From Methanoregulaceae archaeon (GTDB lineage Archaea > Halobacteriota > Methanomicrobia > Methanomicrobiales > Methanospirillaceae), in assembly GCA_019695435.1 (NCBI GenBank), contig JACTVF010000004.1, positions 1 to 20,221 on the forward strand: DNA of 20,221 nt, written 5' to 3'. Each line of letters opens with the position of its first letter. The stretch's first letter is position 1. Made by a program: the position numbers and the translations under genes. This document shows positions 1-8,044 of the stretch, piece by piece. The notes under the pieces were generated by a model. The model was not told the DNA's origin and ran no database searches. It worked only from the letters and a program-made list of their open reading frames with translations.

Positions 1-2
1 GC

Positions 3-389
3 GAGCAGAACATATTCTACCGGGGCCGCGTCATCGACCCGACCGGAACCTTCTTTATTATGGCGGGGAGTTACCAGCCCGAGGCGATGCAGCAGCTGGC
101 AAAGATCGAGACGCCCGCGTTTGTTGCGGTCATCGGGAAACCGAACCTGTACCAGAAGCCGGACGGCTCGTACCTCGCCTCGATCCGGGTCGAAGCAATC
201 ACGGTCGTGGACAAGGAGACCCGGGAGCTCTGGATACTGGACACGGCCGCACGCACGCTCGACCGCGTCGATGCGCTGGCAACCGGCACAAGCTCGGATA
301 TCGCGAAGGCGAAGGAGCAGTATCCCACGGTCGATCCGGCGGTATGCCGGAAGATGGCATACGATGCGCTGGCGCAGATCAAGATGTAA
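3..389 (+). CDS. RPA-associated OB-fold protein, C-terminal part
   Basis: Partial gene, cut by the left edge of the window: the frame is open from base 3 (first visible residues EQNIFYRGRVID) and there is no need to start at the internal ATG at 60. The 128 visible residues resemble the archaeal RPA-associated protein family (COG3390), which accompanies the single-stranded DNA-binding protein RPA in replication and repair. The visible segment FYRGRVIDPTGTFFIMAG followed by a strand-rich region is consistent with the end of an OB fold, and the helical tail (KAKEQYPTVDPAVCRKMAYDAL) fits the family's C-terminus. The usual partner, the RPA large-subunit gene, would lie upstream outside the window. 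The family call rests on recognition of the pattern, not on an alignment. Confidence 0.75.
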   Translation, partial: EQNIFYRGRVIDPTGTFFIMAGSYQPEAMQQLAKIETPAFVAVIGKPNLYQKPDGSYLASIRVEAITVVDKETRELWILDTAARTLDRVDALATGTSSDIAKAKEQYPTVDPAVCRKMAYDALAQIKM

Positions 390-390
390 A

Positions 391-400
391 ATTTTTTTTA
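391..400 (+). terminator. Poly-T terminator after RPA-associated gene
   Basis: Eight consecutive T (392-399) begin three bases after the TAA stop. Archaeal RNA polymerase terminates at such runs without needing a hairpin. Further T-rich stretches follow at about 420-480. Confidence 0.6.
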
Positions 401-566
401 GAAAGACAAAGTTAAAAGATTTTTACTTTGTTATTATTTATTTACGTCTGAAAGCGCGTAAAAATGGTTTATTTTGTTTTTATATATTACATCATTCTGG
501 GTGTGTATTTTGATGGTATGATTTTCAAAATCTTTGATGTTCTGTTATCTTGTTTGTTGTGCCGGG

Positions 567-702
567 AGGTTCTGTTAATTTGGTGCGGGGGGATGAAAAT
601 ATTGTCAATTTAACCTTCATGAAAGATGGTCAGAATGAGTGATTAGGTCATTTAACTAATTTTAATCTTGCATTTTTTTCACATGAAAAGTTAACAGAAC
701 CT
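567..702. repeat. 12-bp inverted repeat with an extra direct copy
   Basis: AGGTTCTGTTAA at 567-578 is the perfect reverse complement of TTAACAGAACCT at 691-702. A third partial copy, GTTCTGTTA, lies at 539-547, exactly 30 bases before the matching bases at 569-577. The right arm covers the last bases read by the phosphofructokinase transcript. The role is unknown: a long-loop RNA hairpin or a set of protein-binding sites are both possible. Confidence 0.6.
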
Positions 703-706
703 ATAT

Positions 707-1751
707 TTATGCGTGGAACCCGGCCACCTGTTTTGCGCGTAAATATTCATCGGGATCGATTCCCTTTGACCGATGCATGACTGATTCAAGGGGGGGACAT
801 TGACAATCCGGTTTCCCTGCACTGCGGCAATGCAGCCAAAATTTCCTGCGTGGATCTGGTGGACTGTCTCAATCCCAAGGCATGTGGCAAGGACCCGGTC
901 ATAGGATATCGGATTTCCGCCGCGCTGGACGTGACCGAGCACGGTCACCCTTGTTTCCACTCCTAGCCTGCGCTCCAGTTCTTTGCTGAGGACAGTCCCA
1001 ACGCCGACAAATTTTTCGTGGCCGCATTCGTCTCTGTCACATTCTGGCACCGATATGCCGGCAATATCCTCACGGCGCGTTCCTTCGGCAACGACAACAA
1101 TCGAGAAGTTCTTTCCCGCGCGGTACCGTTCATCCAAGGACAGACAGACTTCACCTAGGGATGTGCGCATTTCCGGGACTGGGATCTCATCTGCACCTCC
1201 GGCAATGCCGGCAGCAAGGGCGATCCAGCCGGACCTACGGCCCATCACTTCGACAACCATAATCCGGTGGTGGGATTCTGCGGTCGTGTGGAGTCGATCG
1301 ATCGCTTCAGTAACAATAAAGACCGCCGTGTCGAATCCTATCGTGGCATTAGTTCCGAAAACGTCGTTATTGATGGTCTTTGGGATACCCCTAATGGGTT
1401 TACCATGAGTGGATACTTCTTGTGCTGCACGAAGGGTACCGTCACCATCAATCACAACAAGGGCTCCGATGTCAATATCCTCGATAACACACTTTATCCT
1501 TGTGATATCATCGGGATTTTTCACCGGGTCGATCCGGGAGGTTCCAAGGATCGTACCCCCCCGGGATATAATCCCGGAGACAGAATAATCCGTGAGCGGT
1601 ACGTGTCATTGCCGATAAGGCCCGGCCACCCGTTCCGAATTCCGATAACCGGATATCCCTTCGCGATCCCGCTGCGCACAACCGCCCGGATCGCGGCGTT
1701 TAGCCCGGGACAATCCCCGCCACCGGTAAGGAAGCCTGTTGCTTGTATCAT
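707..1751 (-). pseudogene. pfkA: 6-phosphofructokinase, twice frameshifted
   Basis: PfkA-family kinase (fructose 6-phosphate to fructose 1,6-bisphosphate). The N-terminus [20 protein letters not shown] is in one frame (1751 to about 1560). The frame breaks in a C7 run at 1556-1562, just where GGTILGTSR is expected, and the body continues in another frame (VEVMGRRSGW, LGHVQRGGNP). A second break lies in a G7 run at 790-796; shifting there restores a family-like end (VPLESV then DPDEYLRAKQVAGFHA) with a stop at 707. Without that shift the frame runs to 691 with an unrelated tail. Two motif residues are also changed: the catalytic Asp of TIDND is Asn (PKTINND) and the GGDGT loop reads IDGDGT. 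Gly in the 104-equivalent with Lys in the 124-equivalent resembles the mixed group of ATP/PPi enzymes. The start ATG at 1751 has a weak GATGAG upstream. Decay is likely; sequencing indels could explain the frameshifts but not the substitutions. Confidence 0.8.
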
Positions 1752-2069
1752 ACGTAGATTCTCATCCCGTTTTTGGATCCTCCGGTGAATATTCGCTTAA
1801 TGTTTCCCAGAAAAGAATCGGTAGGCGCCTTATATCGGTTAGCCAACCCGATAAATTTTCCGGATGTGCGAAAAGACCCAGAATTAATGGATGCACTAAT
1901 CGAATGAAGGCATTACCGATCAAGAAACATCTCTCCCGAATCGTTGATACGAGGGATATCATCCGGGATAGATAATGAGGTTTTGTATCCAATCGCAAAG
2001 GAGAGACTTGTGAGGAACTGTAAAAGATTATCGGCATATTTTTATGATAATTTCTGAAAAGGCGGTTTT
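1752..2069. other. Intergenic region, no convincing gene
   Basis: This 318-base gap lies between the Old Yellow Enzyme stop and the phosphofructokinase start. A 91-codon minus-strand frame (1762-2037, ATG) exists and a shorter plus-strand frame overlaps it. The minus frame has no Shine-Dalgarno site, its start follows AT-rich sequence, and its composition (many Leu, Arg and Ser, no recognisable motif) does not resemble a known family. The region presumably contains the phosphofructokinase promoter, though no clear TATA element was found. Confidence 0.4.
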
Positions 2070-3146
2070 TTAATTCCCGAGCGACGGATAATCCGTGTAG
2101 CCCTTTTCTTCACCAGTGTAAAACGTTGCCACATCTTCCCGGTTCAGCGAAGCATCCCTCTTGAATCGCTCGGGGAGATCCGGGTTGGCCAAGAATAAAA
2201 CTCCAAATGAGATCAGGTCTGCGAGACCATCTTCAATTGTTTGGGTTGCACTCCTCGCATCATAGCCCCCATTCAGGATGAGTGTTCCTTCAAATTTTTT
2301 ACGAATGAGCGGTGCCATCTGTACCTCCGGTGTTATTGCACCCAGCTTGCCCCCGATCGGCTCCACGAGATGAATATAGCCGACGCCTATCCTGCTTAGT
2401 TCCTGTGCCAGATAGGCAAATGTTTCCCGTGGATTTGTATCGGACATTGCATGGATAGAAAAATGCGGTGATATCCTGTATCCTACCTTCTTTGCACCCC
2501 ACACTTTTACCACTGCTTCCGTCACTTCGAGAGGGAGGCGTGCGCGGTTCTCCAGGCTTCCACCATATTTGTCGGTTCGCCGGTTTGAACCGTCTCTGAT
2601 GAACTGATCCAGCAGATAGCCGTTTGCTCCATGAATTTCAACGCCATCGAAACCTGCCTTCTTTGCATCCTTCGCCCCGTTCCTGAACTGGCGTACTATC
2701 CCCGTGATCTCAGCACGTCCGAGTGCCCGGGGTACCGGAATAGTCTTCTTGCCTTGGGGCGTATGGATTTCTTCATCGACCGGAAGGGCTGATGGCGCTA
2801 CCGGGAGATCCCCGGCGAGAAAATCAGGGTGTGATACTCGACCGACATGCCAAAGCTGAAGAAAGATCTTCCCACCGGCGCGATGCACAGCACCGGTCAC
2901 CTTCTTCCAGCCCAAAACCTGTTCCGGGGAGTAAATTCCGGGAGTCCGGTAAAAGCCAACACCCTGCGGGCTCACTTGCGAACCCTCAGTAATTATCAGA
3001 CCCGCCGAGGCCCGCTGCACATAATAGGTGACCGATAACGGACCCGGGACATTTCCTTCAATCGCGCGACCACGGGTCATTGGCGCCATCACCATCCGAT
3101 TCGAGAGCGATAGATCGCCCAGTTTATAGGGAGATAATATACTCAT
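2070..3146 (-). CDS. Old Yellow Enzyme family NADH:flavin oxidoreductase
   Basis: FMN-dependent ene-reductase of the OYE/NemA/XenB type, a TIM-barrel enzyme that reduces activated alkenes, quinones, maleimides or nitro compounds with NAD(P)H. At 358 residues it has the normal family length. The substrate-anion-binding pair and proton donor are visible in HGANGYLLDQF (His172, Asn175, Tyr177), followed by the hallmark IRDGSNRRTDKYGGSLENR. APMTR (about 21-25) and LQLWHVGRVSHP (about 97-108) contact the flavin and active site. The C-terminal NGGYDA and ISFGVLFLANPDLPERF are the phosphate-binding end. Start ATG at 3146 is supported by GAAGGA five bases upstream. A TATA-like TTTTTATTG (minus strand, about 3203-3210) lies about 60 bases upstream, so it probably has its own promoter. 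The physiological substrate is unknown; detoxification of electrophiles would fit the redox-rich surroundings. Confidence 0.92.
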   Translation of the reverse strand: MSILSPYKLGDLSLSNRMVMAPMTRGRAIEGNVPGPLSVTYYVQRASAGLIITEGSQVSPQGVGFYRTPGIYSPEQVLGWKKVTGAVHRAGGKIFLQLWHVGRVSHPDFLAGDLPVAPSALPVDEEIHTPQGKKTIPVPRALGRAEITGIVRQFRNGAKDAKKAGFDGVEIHGANGYLLDQFIRDGSNRRTDKYGGSLENRARLPLEVTEAVVKVWGAKKVGYRISPHFSIHAMSDTNPRETFAYLAQELSRIGVGYIHLVEPIGGKLGAITPEVQMAPLIRKKFEGTLILNGGYDARSATQTIEDGLADLISFGVLFLANPDLPERFKRDASLNREDVATFYTGEEKGYTDYPSLGN

Positions 3147-3223
3147 ACAGTTCCTTCTGTTTCATTCTGCACCATATCCGCACCACCCCGTTGTTCAACT
3201 ACAATAAAAATGACCGCCTTTTT

Positions 3224-4363
3224 TTAAGAGACCGCCCTTGCGTAGGTATCCGCCATCCGCGATGCGACCGGGTTCCACTGGAACATCCGATCAACCTTGC
3301 CTCTGCCCCGCCTTCCGAGCACCTCAGCGTTCCAAGGTTCATTGATCATGCTGCGTATCCCCCATGCCAGGGAATCTGGTGTGGGGTCAGCCTTGATCCC
3401 ATTCATAAAAGAATCTATATTCTCCGAGAGCCCCCCCACGTTCGACGCGACTACCGGCTTTTCCGCACTCCATGCTTCCAGCAGCACAAGACCAAAGGGT
3501 TCATTCCTGCTCGGGATCACCACAAGATTGCATGCATTAAGTAGACGAACATATTCCGAATCAGGAATGTAGCCGACAAAATTGACCGGGAGATCGCGTG
3601 CACGTTCTTGGAGGTACTGCCGCATCCCACCATCTCCGGCCACGATCACTTTTGCATCCCACCGTTCCCGGCATACCTTTCTTAACGCCTCGATAAACAG
3701 GTCAGGACCTTTCTGGTACACGAGCCTGCCAACAAAAAGGATGAGAGGAGCATACGGATGGATCCCATATGCCCGTTTCACCTCCCCGGGATCGATATCA
3801 GCCCGGTACTGTTGTGGCACAACCCCATTGGGAACAACGTCACATTTCCAGTCAGGGATATTGTAAAGATTCATTACCTCATTTTTCAGGATAGATGAAA
3901 CCGCAGTAACCCTCTTTGCAATCAGTCCCCCGTACCACTCTTTTCCGGAAATTTCCCTGTATTCCCACCAGTCACCATACTGGTTGCCGTTCCGGCCATA
4001 TTCAGTGGAATGATAGGTGAGAATTGTATCCCGCTGCTGCAGCCGGTGGAGCGCCTGTACTGCATGCCAGTCATGGAAGTGCAGGATATCAAATTTTTCC
4101 TTCCTGTCGAACTGGTGGAACTGATTCACCATCTGGTTGCTCATATCCTCACAGTACTGTACTGTATTGCATCCCTGCGGCTGACAGTAATGGTAAGAGA
4201 CATTATTGATCGTCTGATCCGGCATCCACCCCCGTGTGAAAAAGTGAACTTCGTGGGATTTTGCCATATTTTCCGCAAGGTTAGTCGCGGCGCTTGCGAG
4301 CCCCCCTACCCGCTCGGCATACATCGACTCCCAGCAGAAGAACGCTACTTTAAGTGACTCCAT
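3224..4363 (-). CDS. GT4 glycosyltransferase, glycogen synthase-like
   Basis: GT-B retaining glycosyltransferase of family GT4, 379 residues. Visible motifs are the N-terminal Gly pair RVGGLASAATNLAENMA (acceptor side), LHFHDWHAVQAL (about 94-105), the donor phosphate loop FVGRLVYQKGPDLF (about 210-223), and the C-terminal E-X7-E motif EPFGLVLLE (Glu288 and Glu296). The protein is cytoplasmic, with no signal or membrane segment. Its start overlaps the end of the upstream GH57 gene by 19 bases and is preceded, inside that gene, by GGAGG with eight bases to the ATG, which indicates translational coupling. Together the pair resembles the GT4/GH57 genes implicated in alpha-glucan (glycogen) metabolism in methanogens such as Methanocaldococcus. 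The donor, probably UDP- or ADP-glucose, cannot be read from the sequence. Confidence 0.88.
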   Translation of the reverse strand: MESLKVAFFCWESMYAERVGGLASAATNLAENMAKSHEVHFFTRGWMPDQTINNVSYHYCQPQGCNTVQYCEDMSNQMVNQFHQFDRKEKFDILHFHDWHAVQALHRLQQRDTILTYHSTEYGRNGNQYGDWWEYREISGKEWYGGLIAKRVTAVSSILKNEVMNLYNIPDWKCDVVPNGVVPQQYRADIDPGEVKRAYGIHPYAPLILFVGRLVYQKGPDLFIEALRKVCRERWDAKVIVAGDGGMRQYLQERARDLPVNFVGYIPDSEYVRLLNACNLVVIPSRNEPFGLVLLEAWSAEKPVVASNVGGLSENIDSFMNGIKADPTPDSLAWGIRSMINEPWNAEVLGRRGRGKVDRMFQWNPVASRMADTYARAVS

Positions 4364-5799
4364 AACAGTTCCCTCCGCTCGTTGATCGGGGTGATCAGAT
4401 CCTGCCGGTCTGTACGGCCAATGACGTCCTCGGCCAGTTTCTGATCGTGAAGTGTATGCTCGATCCAGTGCGCGATATCCCCCCGTTCCTGATGGTATGC
4501 GATCGAGTCGGCAGGTACCACCCGGAGCAGGTCGCAGAACTGGTCAAGACTGTATGCCGCATACCCGACATAACCGAAAGGAGAGGCAAAGTGGAAAGCC
4601 TCTTCCGGTGTCAGTGTCCGCAGGGTCTTTGCCGATCGTTTATTCTTCATGAACCGGATGTTTCTGTTTTCAAAATCGGCAAGGATCGCCATGTACGTCC
4701 TGAATGCATCCTCAGCCTCATGGTGGCTGAAGTAGTTGTGCACCTCGCCGCAGGTCCCATACTTGGAGGCCATATAATAGAAGTGGTCGCTTGTCTGGAG
4801 ATATCGCCAGATTGCCTTGTCTTTGGCAAAGGCCGCAGCTTTCTGGATCGCTGAGTATGCCGTGTGCTGCCGTTCGTTGCCCATCCATGCGGAAGCATCC
4901 TTCTCGATATCAGCCCACGATATAGTTTCACGGACATCGATTGCCCCGACCGGTTGGTAATTTTCAAGGGCCTCTGTGGGCAGGATGGTCCTGACTCCCC
5001 GTTGTTCCAGCTCAAGAGGGAGGTATGAGAGGAAATTAAGGATCCCGGTCTCTTTCCAGAAATGCTCACCGAAGGTTTCGTAATCGATAAAGATATTGAC
5101 GAGATCCCCGGTTGTACCACTTAACCAGTCTGCATAGGTGTCCGCAGTCAGCGGGTACTTGTCCCAGCCCTGGTTGCCAAACCGGAACGCGATATCATCG
5201 GAGAGCTGAATATCGCGGAGAAGAACGGGCATATCATTACAGGTGTAGACATGGTGCGGGCTGCGCCAGTCGAGTACCCGGTCTACACCTTCAGTGAATG
5301 CGCCGGCATAGCCCATCCCTTTTACGCAGGAGGCAATCTGGTTATTGAATGTGAACTCGGTATTTTCAAAGACTGTTGGACGGATCCTGAACAGGTCGTA
5401 CATCAGATCGGTATGTAACCTTGCCTGCTCGATAAATTCTGATTTGTCGCCAAAGCAACCGGCAATGCTGTGATAATAGGTCTGCCCGAGCAGCTCGGAA
5501 TTCCGGTGACGGGCTACCTGGTCAAAGAGGGACAGGACATCCGGTTGCCACTTCTCCAGTTGCTCAATAAGCGTTCCGGAAAAAGAGAATGCGCAGTGGA
5601 AACCCTCATCCATTTTTTCCAGAATTATTTGGGTGGCAGGCAGGTAGCACTTTTCAGATACCCTCTCCAGCACTTCCCGGTTCAGTTCATCAAAATAGAG
5701 CGTGCCCAGATCCTTTTCCTTCTTCTTTGGATCCGGAGAAAAGTGGCGGTTCAGCCGGAAAGGCTGATGCACTTCAAATCCAATACAGACTTCTGGCAT
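4345..5799 (-). CDS. GH57 alpha-amylase-like glycoside hydrolase
   Basis: Family GH57 enzyme of 484 residues, acting on alpha-glucans through an incomplete TIM barrel. Conserved regions are visible in order: HQP at 11-13, GQTYYHSIAGC (about 105-115), FENTEF with the nucleophile Glu148, and FIDYETFGEH with the acid/base Asp239. The frame could open at a TTG (5814), but a GGGGA site lies eight bases before the ATG at 5799, while AGGA directly abuts the TTG, so the ATG is preferred. There is no signal peptide, so it acts in the cytoplasm, probably on glycogen. It is the first gene of a two-gene operon with the overlapping glycosyltransferase. One of the five palindromic sites and a TATA-like element lie about 170-220 bases upstream, suggesting stress-linked control. 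Branching or amylase specificity cannot be separated by eye. Confidence 0.88.
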   Translation of the reverse strand: MPEVCIGFEVHQPFRLNRHFSPDPKKKEKDLGTLYFDELNREVLERVSEKCYLPATQIILEKMDEGFHCAFSFSGTLIEQLEKWQPDVLSLFDQVARHRNSELLGQTYYHSIAGCFGDKSEFIEQARLHTDLMYDLFRIRPTVFENTEFTFNNQIASCVKGMGYAGAFTEGVDRVLDWRSPHHVYTCNDMPVLLRDIQLSDDIAFRFGNQGWDKYPLTADTYADWLSGTTGDLVNIFIDYETFGEHFWKETGILNFLSYLPLELEQRGVRTILPTEALENYQPVGAIDVRETISWADIEKDASAWMGNERQHTAYSAIQKAAAFAKDKAIWRYLQTSDHFYYMASKYGTCGEVHNYFSHHEAEDAFRTYMAILADFENRNIRFMKNKRSAKTLRTLTPEEAFHFASPFGYVGYAAYSLDQFCDLLRVVPADSIAYHQERGDIAHWIEHTLHDQKLAEDVIGRTDRQDLITPINERRELLWSHLK

Positions 5800-5967
5800 A
5801 TTTCTCGTCCCCAATCCTGCTGTTATTTTTTAATTTCTCCCAATTTTGCATTCTCATATTTTTCGCGTTACCGGCGTTTCCCAAACCTGCACTCTCGCCT
5901 CCATTAGATACAGTTCAGAGTCCCGGTTATAGGAAGAGTTTTCAACCGTATTCCCTATGGTTAAGAG

Positions 5968-6017
5968 TATTAAATAGAGTCTTTCCCGAATATCAAATTT
6001 TGAGACAATGTTTGAAA
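5968..6017 (-). promoter_or_regulatory. Promoter with palindromic site A (GH57-GT4)
   Basis: The core palindrome at 5994-6014 reads CAAATTTTG, AGA, CAATGTTTG; seven of nine arm bases pair. On the minus strand a TATA-like TATTTAATA lies at 5968-5976, 17 bases from the core. The predicted start of transcription is near 5943, giving a leader of about 145 bases to the GH57 ATG. This is one of five related sites in the window. Confidence 0.55.
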
Positions 6018-6048
6018 GTTGGTGTCTGAGATGATCGAAAAAGAGGTT

Positions 6049-7422
6049 TCAGCACAGATTTTTTTTCCGGAACTGGCGGGCACAAATAGAGATTGCTTCA
6101 CCAGCCGTGGGAAATACATGATACATATCTGCCAGATCGTGGACAGATAGGAGCTGGGTTACTGCCAGAACTGATGCCTCGATAATTTCAGTTGCAAGCG
6201 GGGCACAGAGATGTACCCCAAGTACATGTTCATCAGATTTACTGACAACTATCTTTACCATCCCACGGGTATCTCCTGTCATGAAGGAACGGACCATGGA
6301 GTCCATCCGGAGGGTCTGAGTGATCGGATCCAGGCCAGCTGTCCGGGCCTGCGCCTCGGTCAACCCGACCCCGGCGACCTGTGGCATAGTGCAAATTCCA
6401 TGGGGAATGAACGAGTGGATAATGGATCGCTTCAGATCCGAAAATGCATTCATGGCGGCGATCTCCCCGCCGTAACGTGCGGCCGTCTCCAGCATCGGTT
6501 CTCCTGTAACATCGCCTGCGGCCCAGATATTCGGCGCCGAAGTCCTCAGGGTGGCATCCACAAGGACCGCCCCGGAAGGAGCGGTTTTCACTCCGGCCCG
6601 GTCGAGTCGGAGTTCTTTTGTATTGGGGGAGCGACCGACAGCCAGGAGCAGTTGCTCTGCGGAAAATATCTGTACGGTTCCTTCGATAATGGCGGTAACC
6701 GCAACTCCATTCGTGGTCTTCTCGACGCTCTTGACCTCTACCCCAGTACGGATATCTATGCCCTCTTCACTGAGATATCCGGCAAGGAGATCGGCTATTT
6801 CCGGTTCTTCGTCAGGAATAATTCGGGCACTCCGCTGGAGGAGCATGACTTTTGTCCCGAGATGGGCATAGAGTTGGGCAAACTCGAGTCCCAACGCCCT
6901 TCCACCGATAACAATAAGCGATCCGGGGATGCGTTCCGGGCTCAGTGCCTCTGCATTTGTCATGAACGGAACAGCATTTATTCCCGGAATGGGCGGAATA
7001 GCGGGAGATGAACCGGTAGCGATGATCGCACGATCCGTGGTAACATTACGGCTACCGATCTGCAGCTTCGTGGGTGAGAGAAACACCGCATTACCTTCGA
7101 TGATTTCGATATTAAGCCCGGCTATCCTGTCCGTTTTCTTCTTTTTCAGCCGCCCGATCAGGGAATCTTTTTCGGCAAGGACTACGGACAGATTGAAACG
7201 GCTGTCCATCCCAATACCCGTATGGCCATGGTTTTTGTAATAATAGTACTCCGCAAGCGTAAGGAGAAACTTGCTCGGGACGCATCCGGTATTCACGCAT
7301 GTACCCCATAGGGAACTACGCTCAACAATTGCCACGCGTGATGCTCCCTTATGAACCGCGGTAGTTGCCGCAGTTGTCCCGGCGGCACCACTTCCGATCA
7401 CGACAAGATCATACATGGCCAT
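6049..7422 (-). CDS. MerA-like pyridine nucleotide-disulfide oxidoreductase
   Basis: FAD- and NAD(P)H-dependent flavoprotein of 457 residues. The FAD-binding VVIGSGAAG (about 7-15), redox-active disulfide GTCVNTGCVPSK (Cys42, Cys47), NAD-binding VIGGRALGLEFAQ (around 172-184), second FAD contact WAAGDVTG and a dimerisation domain are all present. The end of the dimerisation domain reads HVFPTAGE where lipoamide dehydrogenase has the catalytic His (HAHPT). That points away from lipoamide dehydrogenase and towards the mercuric reductase-like group, but only a single C-terminal Cys (NLC) is present instead of the MerA Cys pair, and there is no N-terminal HMA domain. True mercury reduction is therefore doubtful; it may reduce another disulfide or metal. 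Start ATG 7422 has AAGGG five bases upstream. It is the last gene of the SOD cluster, 23 bases after the ferredoxin remnant, and a short T5 run follows at 6038-6042. Confidence 0.85.
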   Translation of the reverse strand: MAMYDLVVIGSGAAGTTAATTAVHKGASRVAIVERSSLWGTCVNTGCVPSKFLLTLAEYYYYKNHGHTGIGMDSRFNLSVVLAEKDSLIGRLKKKKTDRIAGLNIEIIEGNAVFLSPTKLQIGSRNVTTDRAIIATGSSPAIPPIPGINAVPFMTNAEALSPERIPGSLIVIGGRALGLEFAQLYAHLGTKVMLLQRSARIIPDEEPEIADLLAGYLSEEGIDIRTGVEVKSVEKTTNGVAVTAIIEGTVQIFSAEQLLLAVGRSPNTKELRLDRAGVKTAPSGAVLVDATLRTSAPNIWAAGDVTGEPMLETAARYGGEIAAMNAFSDLKRSIIHSFIPHGICTMPQVAGVGLTEAQARTAGLDPITQTLRMDSMVRSFMTGDTRGMVKIVVSKSDEHVLGVHLCAPLATEIIEASVLAVTQLLSVHDLADMYHVFPTAGEAISICARQFRKKNLC

Positions 7423-7445
7423 TCAAACCCTTACGTCATTCCCCG

Positions 7446-7662
7446 TTATGGATGACCTGCGCTGGGGCTAAGATCTGCATCCCCGGCCACGCATGCGTAC
7501 AATTCCTGAGGACCAAATCTTTCGGCAGGATTTTCGGCTGACCGAAATTGTTCGATCACCTTACTGAACGAGGCATTCGGGTTCTGTTCAAAGAATGCCA
7601 GGCACGTCTCCCAACAGGAACTGCACCTTAACACATCCCTGTCTGTCAATCGTTACTTTCAT
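7446..7662 (-). pseudogene. Ferredoxin, frameshifted
   Basis: The N-terminal MKVTIDRQGCV (ATG at 7660-7662) is in one frame; after the bases GTTAAGG one extra base shifts the reading. Removing that base gives an unbroken cluster motif CVKCSSCWETC (CxxCxxCxxxC), followed by a typical ferredoxin body (FFEQNP, FSKVIEQF, GPQELYACV) ending at 7446. Intact it would be about 71 residues, a normal size for a small archaeal ferredoxin. Beyond the frameshift, the usual Pro after the fourth Cys is Leu, and the distal DLCP, whose Cys normally ligates the cluster, reads DLSP. The break is not in a long homopolymer. It sits just upstream of the MerA-like flavoprotein, for which a ferredoxin could have been an electron partner. 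The downstream half can also be read from a TTG at 7649, but that would lack the first Cys. Confidence 0.75.
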
Positions 7663-7759
7663 CCTGCTTCCAACTTTATTTTGGGATAGTTTCATTGCAA
7701 TGACCGTATAGTATTTCGAGTCTGTCAACCCTTGAAATGCTATGATTCCGTTGTTTTGG

Positions 7760-8026
7760 TCATGCTTTACAATCTTCACGTTCTGTTGTCCGCATCCCAG
7801 TTCCCTGCAAAGAAGGCACCCGGTTCAGGTATATTATCTGGCGTAAATCCCGCATGTTTAATTTTTCGACGACGAGATGTCGCTCCTTGAGTTTGTTTAT
7901 CCCATACCGCACGGTGCGCGGGCTGAGCTGTGTCTTTTTCACCAGATCCTTGTGCGACATTTCTGTGCCGGCATCAAGAATCGTGAGAATGGTTTCCGAA
8001 GACCGGGGGAGTGGTGATGTTGTCAT
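7760..8026 (-). CDS. Winged helix-turn-helix transcriptional regulator, MarR-like
   Basis: An 88-residue DNA-binding protein, almost entirely one winged-helix domain: ETILTILDAG (helix 1), SHKDLVKKTQLSPRTVRYGINKLKERH (helix-turn-helix with recognition helix, about 24-50), then LVVEKLNMRDLRQIIYLNR (wing). This matches the MarR/ArsR-type domains common in archaea, without an obvious ligand or Cys-based sensor domain. The start ATG 8026 has no Shine-Dalgarno site but follows the preceding gene's stop by only 18 bases, so translation may be coupled. Its place inside the SOD/A-domain cluster suggests it controls that cluster or the related palindromic sites. That link is inference: a dimeric winged-helix protein would suit a palindromic operator, but no direct evidence is in the sequence. 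Confidence 0.82.
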   Translation of the reverse strand: MTTSPLPRSSETILTILDAGTEMSHKDLVKKTQLSPRTVRYGINKLKERHLVVEKLNMRDLRQIIYLNRVPSLQGTGMRTTEREDCKA

Positions 8027-8044
8027 AGTTAAAAAGACCCGGGA

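Larger units (their letters stand above)
390..706. other. AT-rich convergent intergenic region without a gene
   Basis: This 317-base stretch separates the convergent RPA-associated gene and the phosphofructokinase remnant. It is much more AT-rich than its neighbours, with several T runs and no open frame with coding character on either strand. It holds the GTTCTGTTA repeats described separately. No tRNA-like or other RNA fold was recognised. Confidence 0.55.

Noticed and set aside
521..540. TTCAAAATCTTTGA near the left intergenic region as a sixth palindromic site
   Set aside because: The arms and spacer do not fit the nine-three-nine pattern and there is no suitably placed promoter.
1762..2037. 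91-codon minus-strand frame between the phosphofructokinase remnant and the Old Yellow Enzyme gene
   Set aside because: No ribosome site, no motif and unconvincing composition; kept only as part of the intergenic entry.
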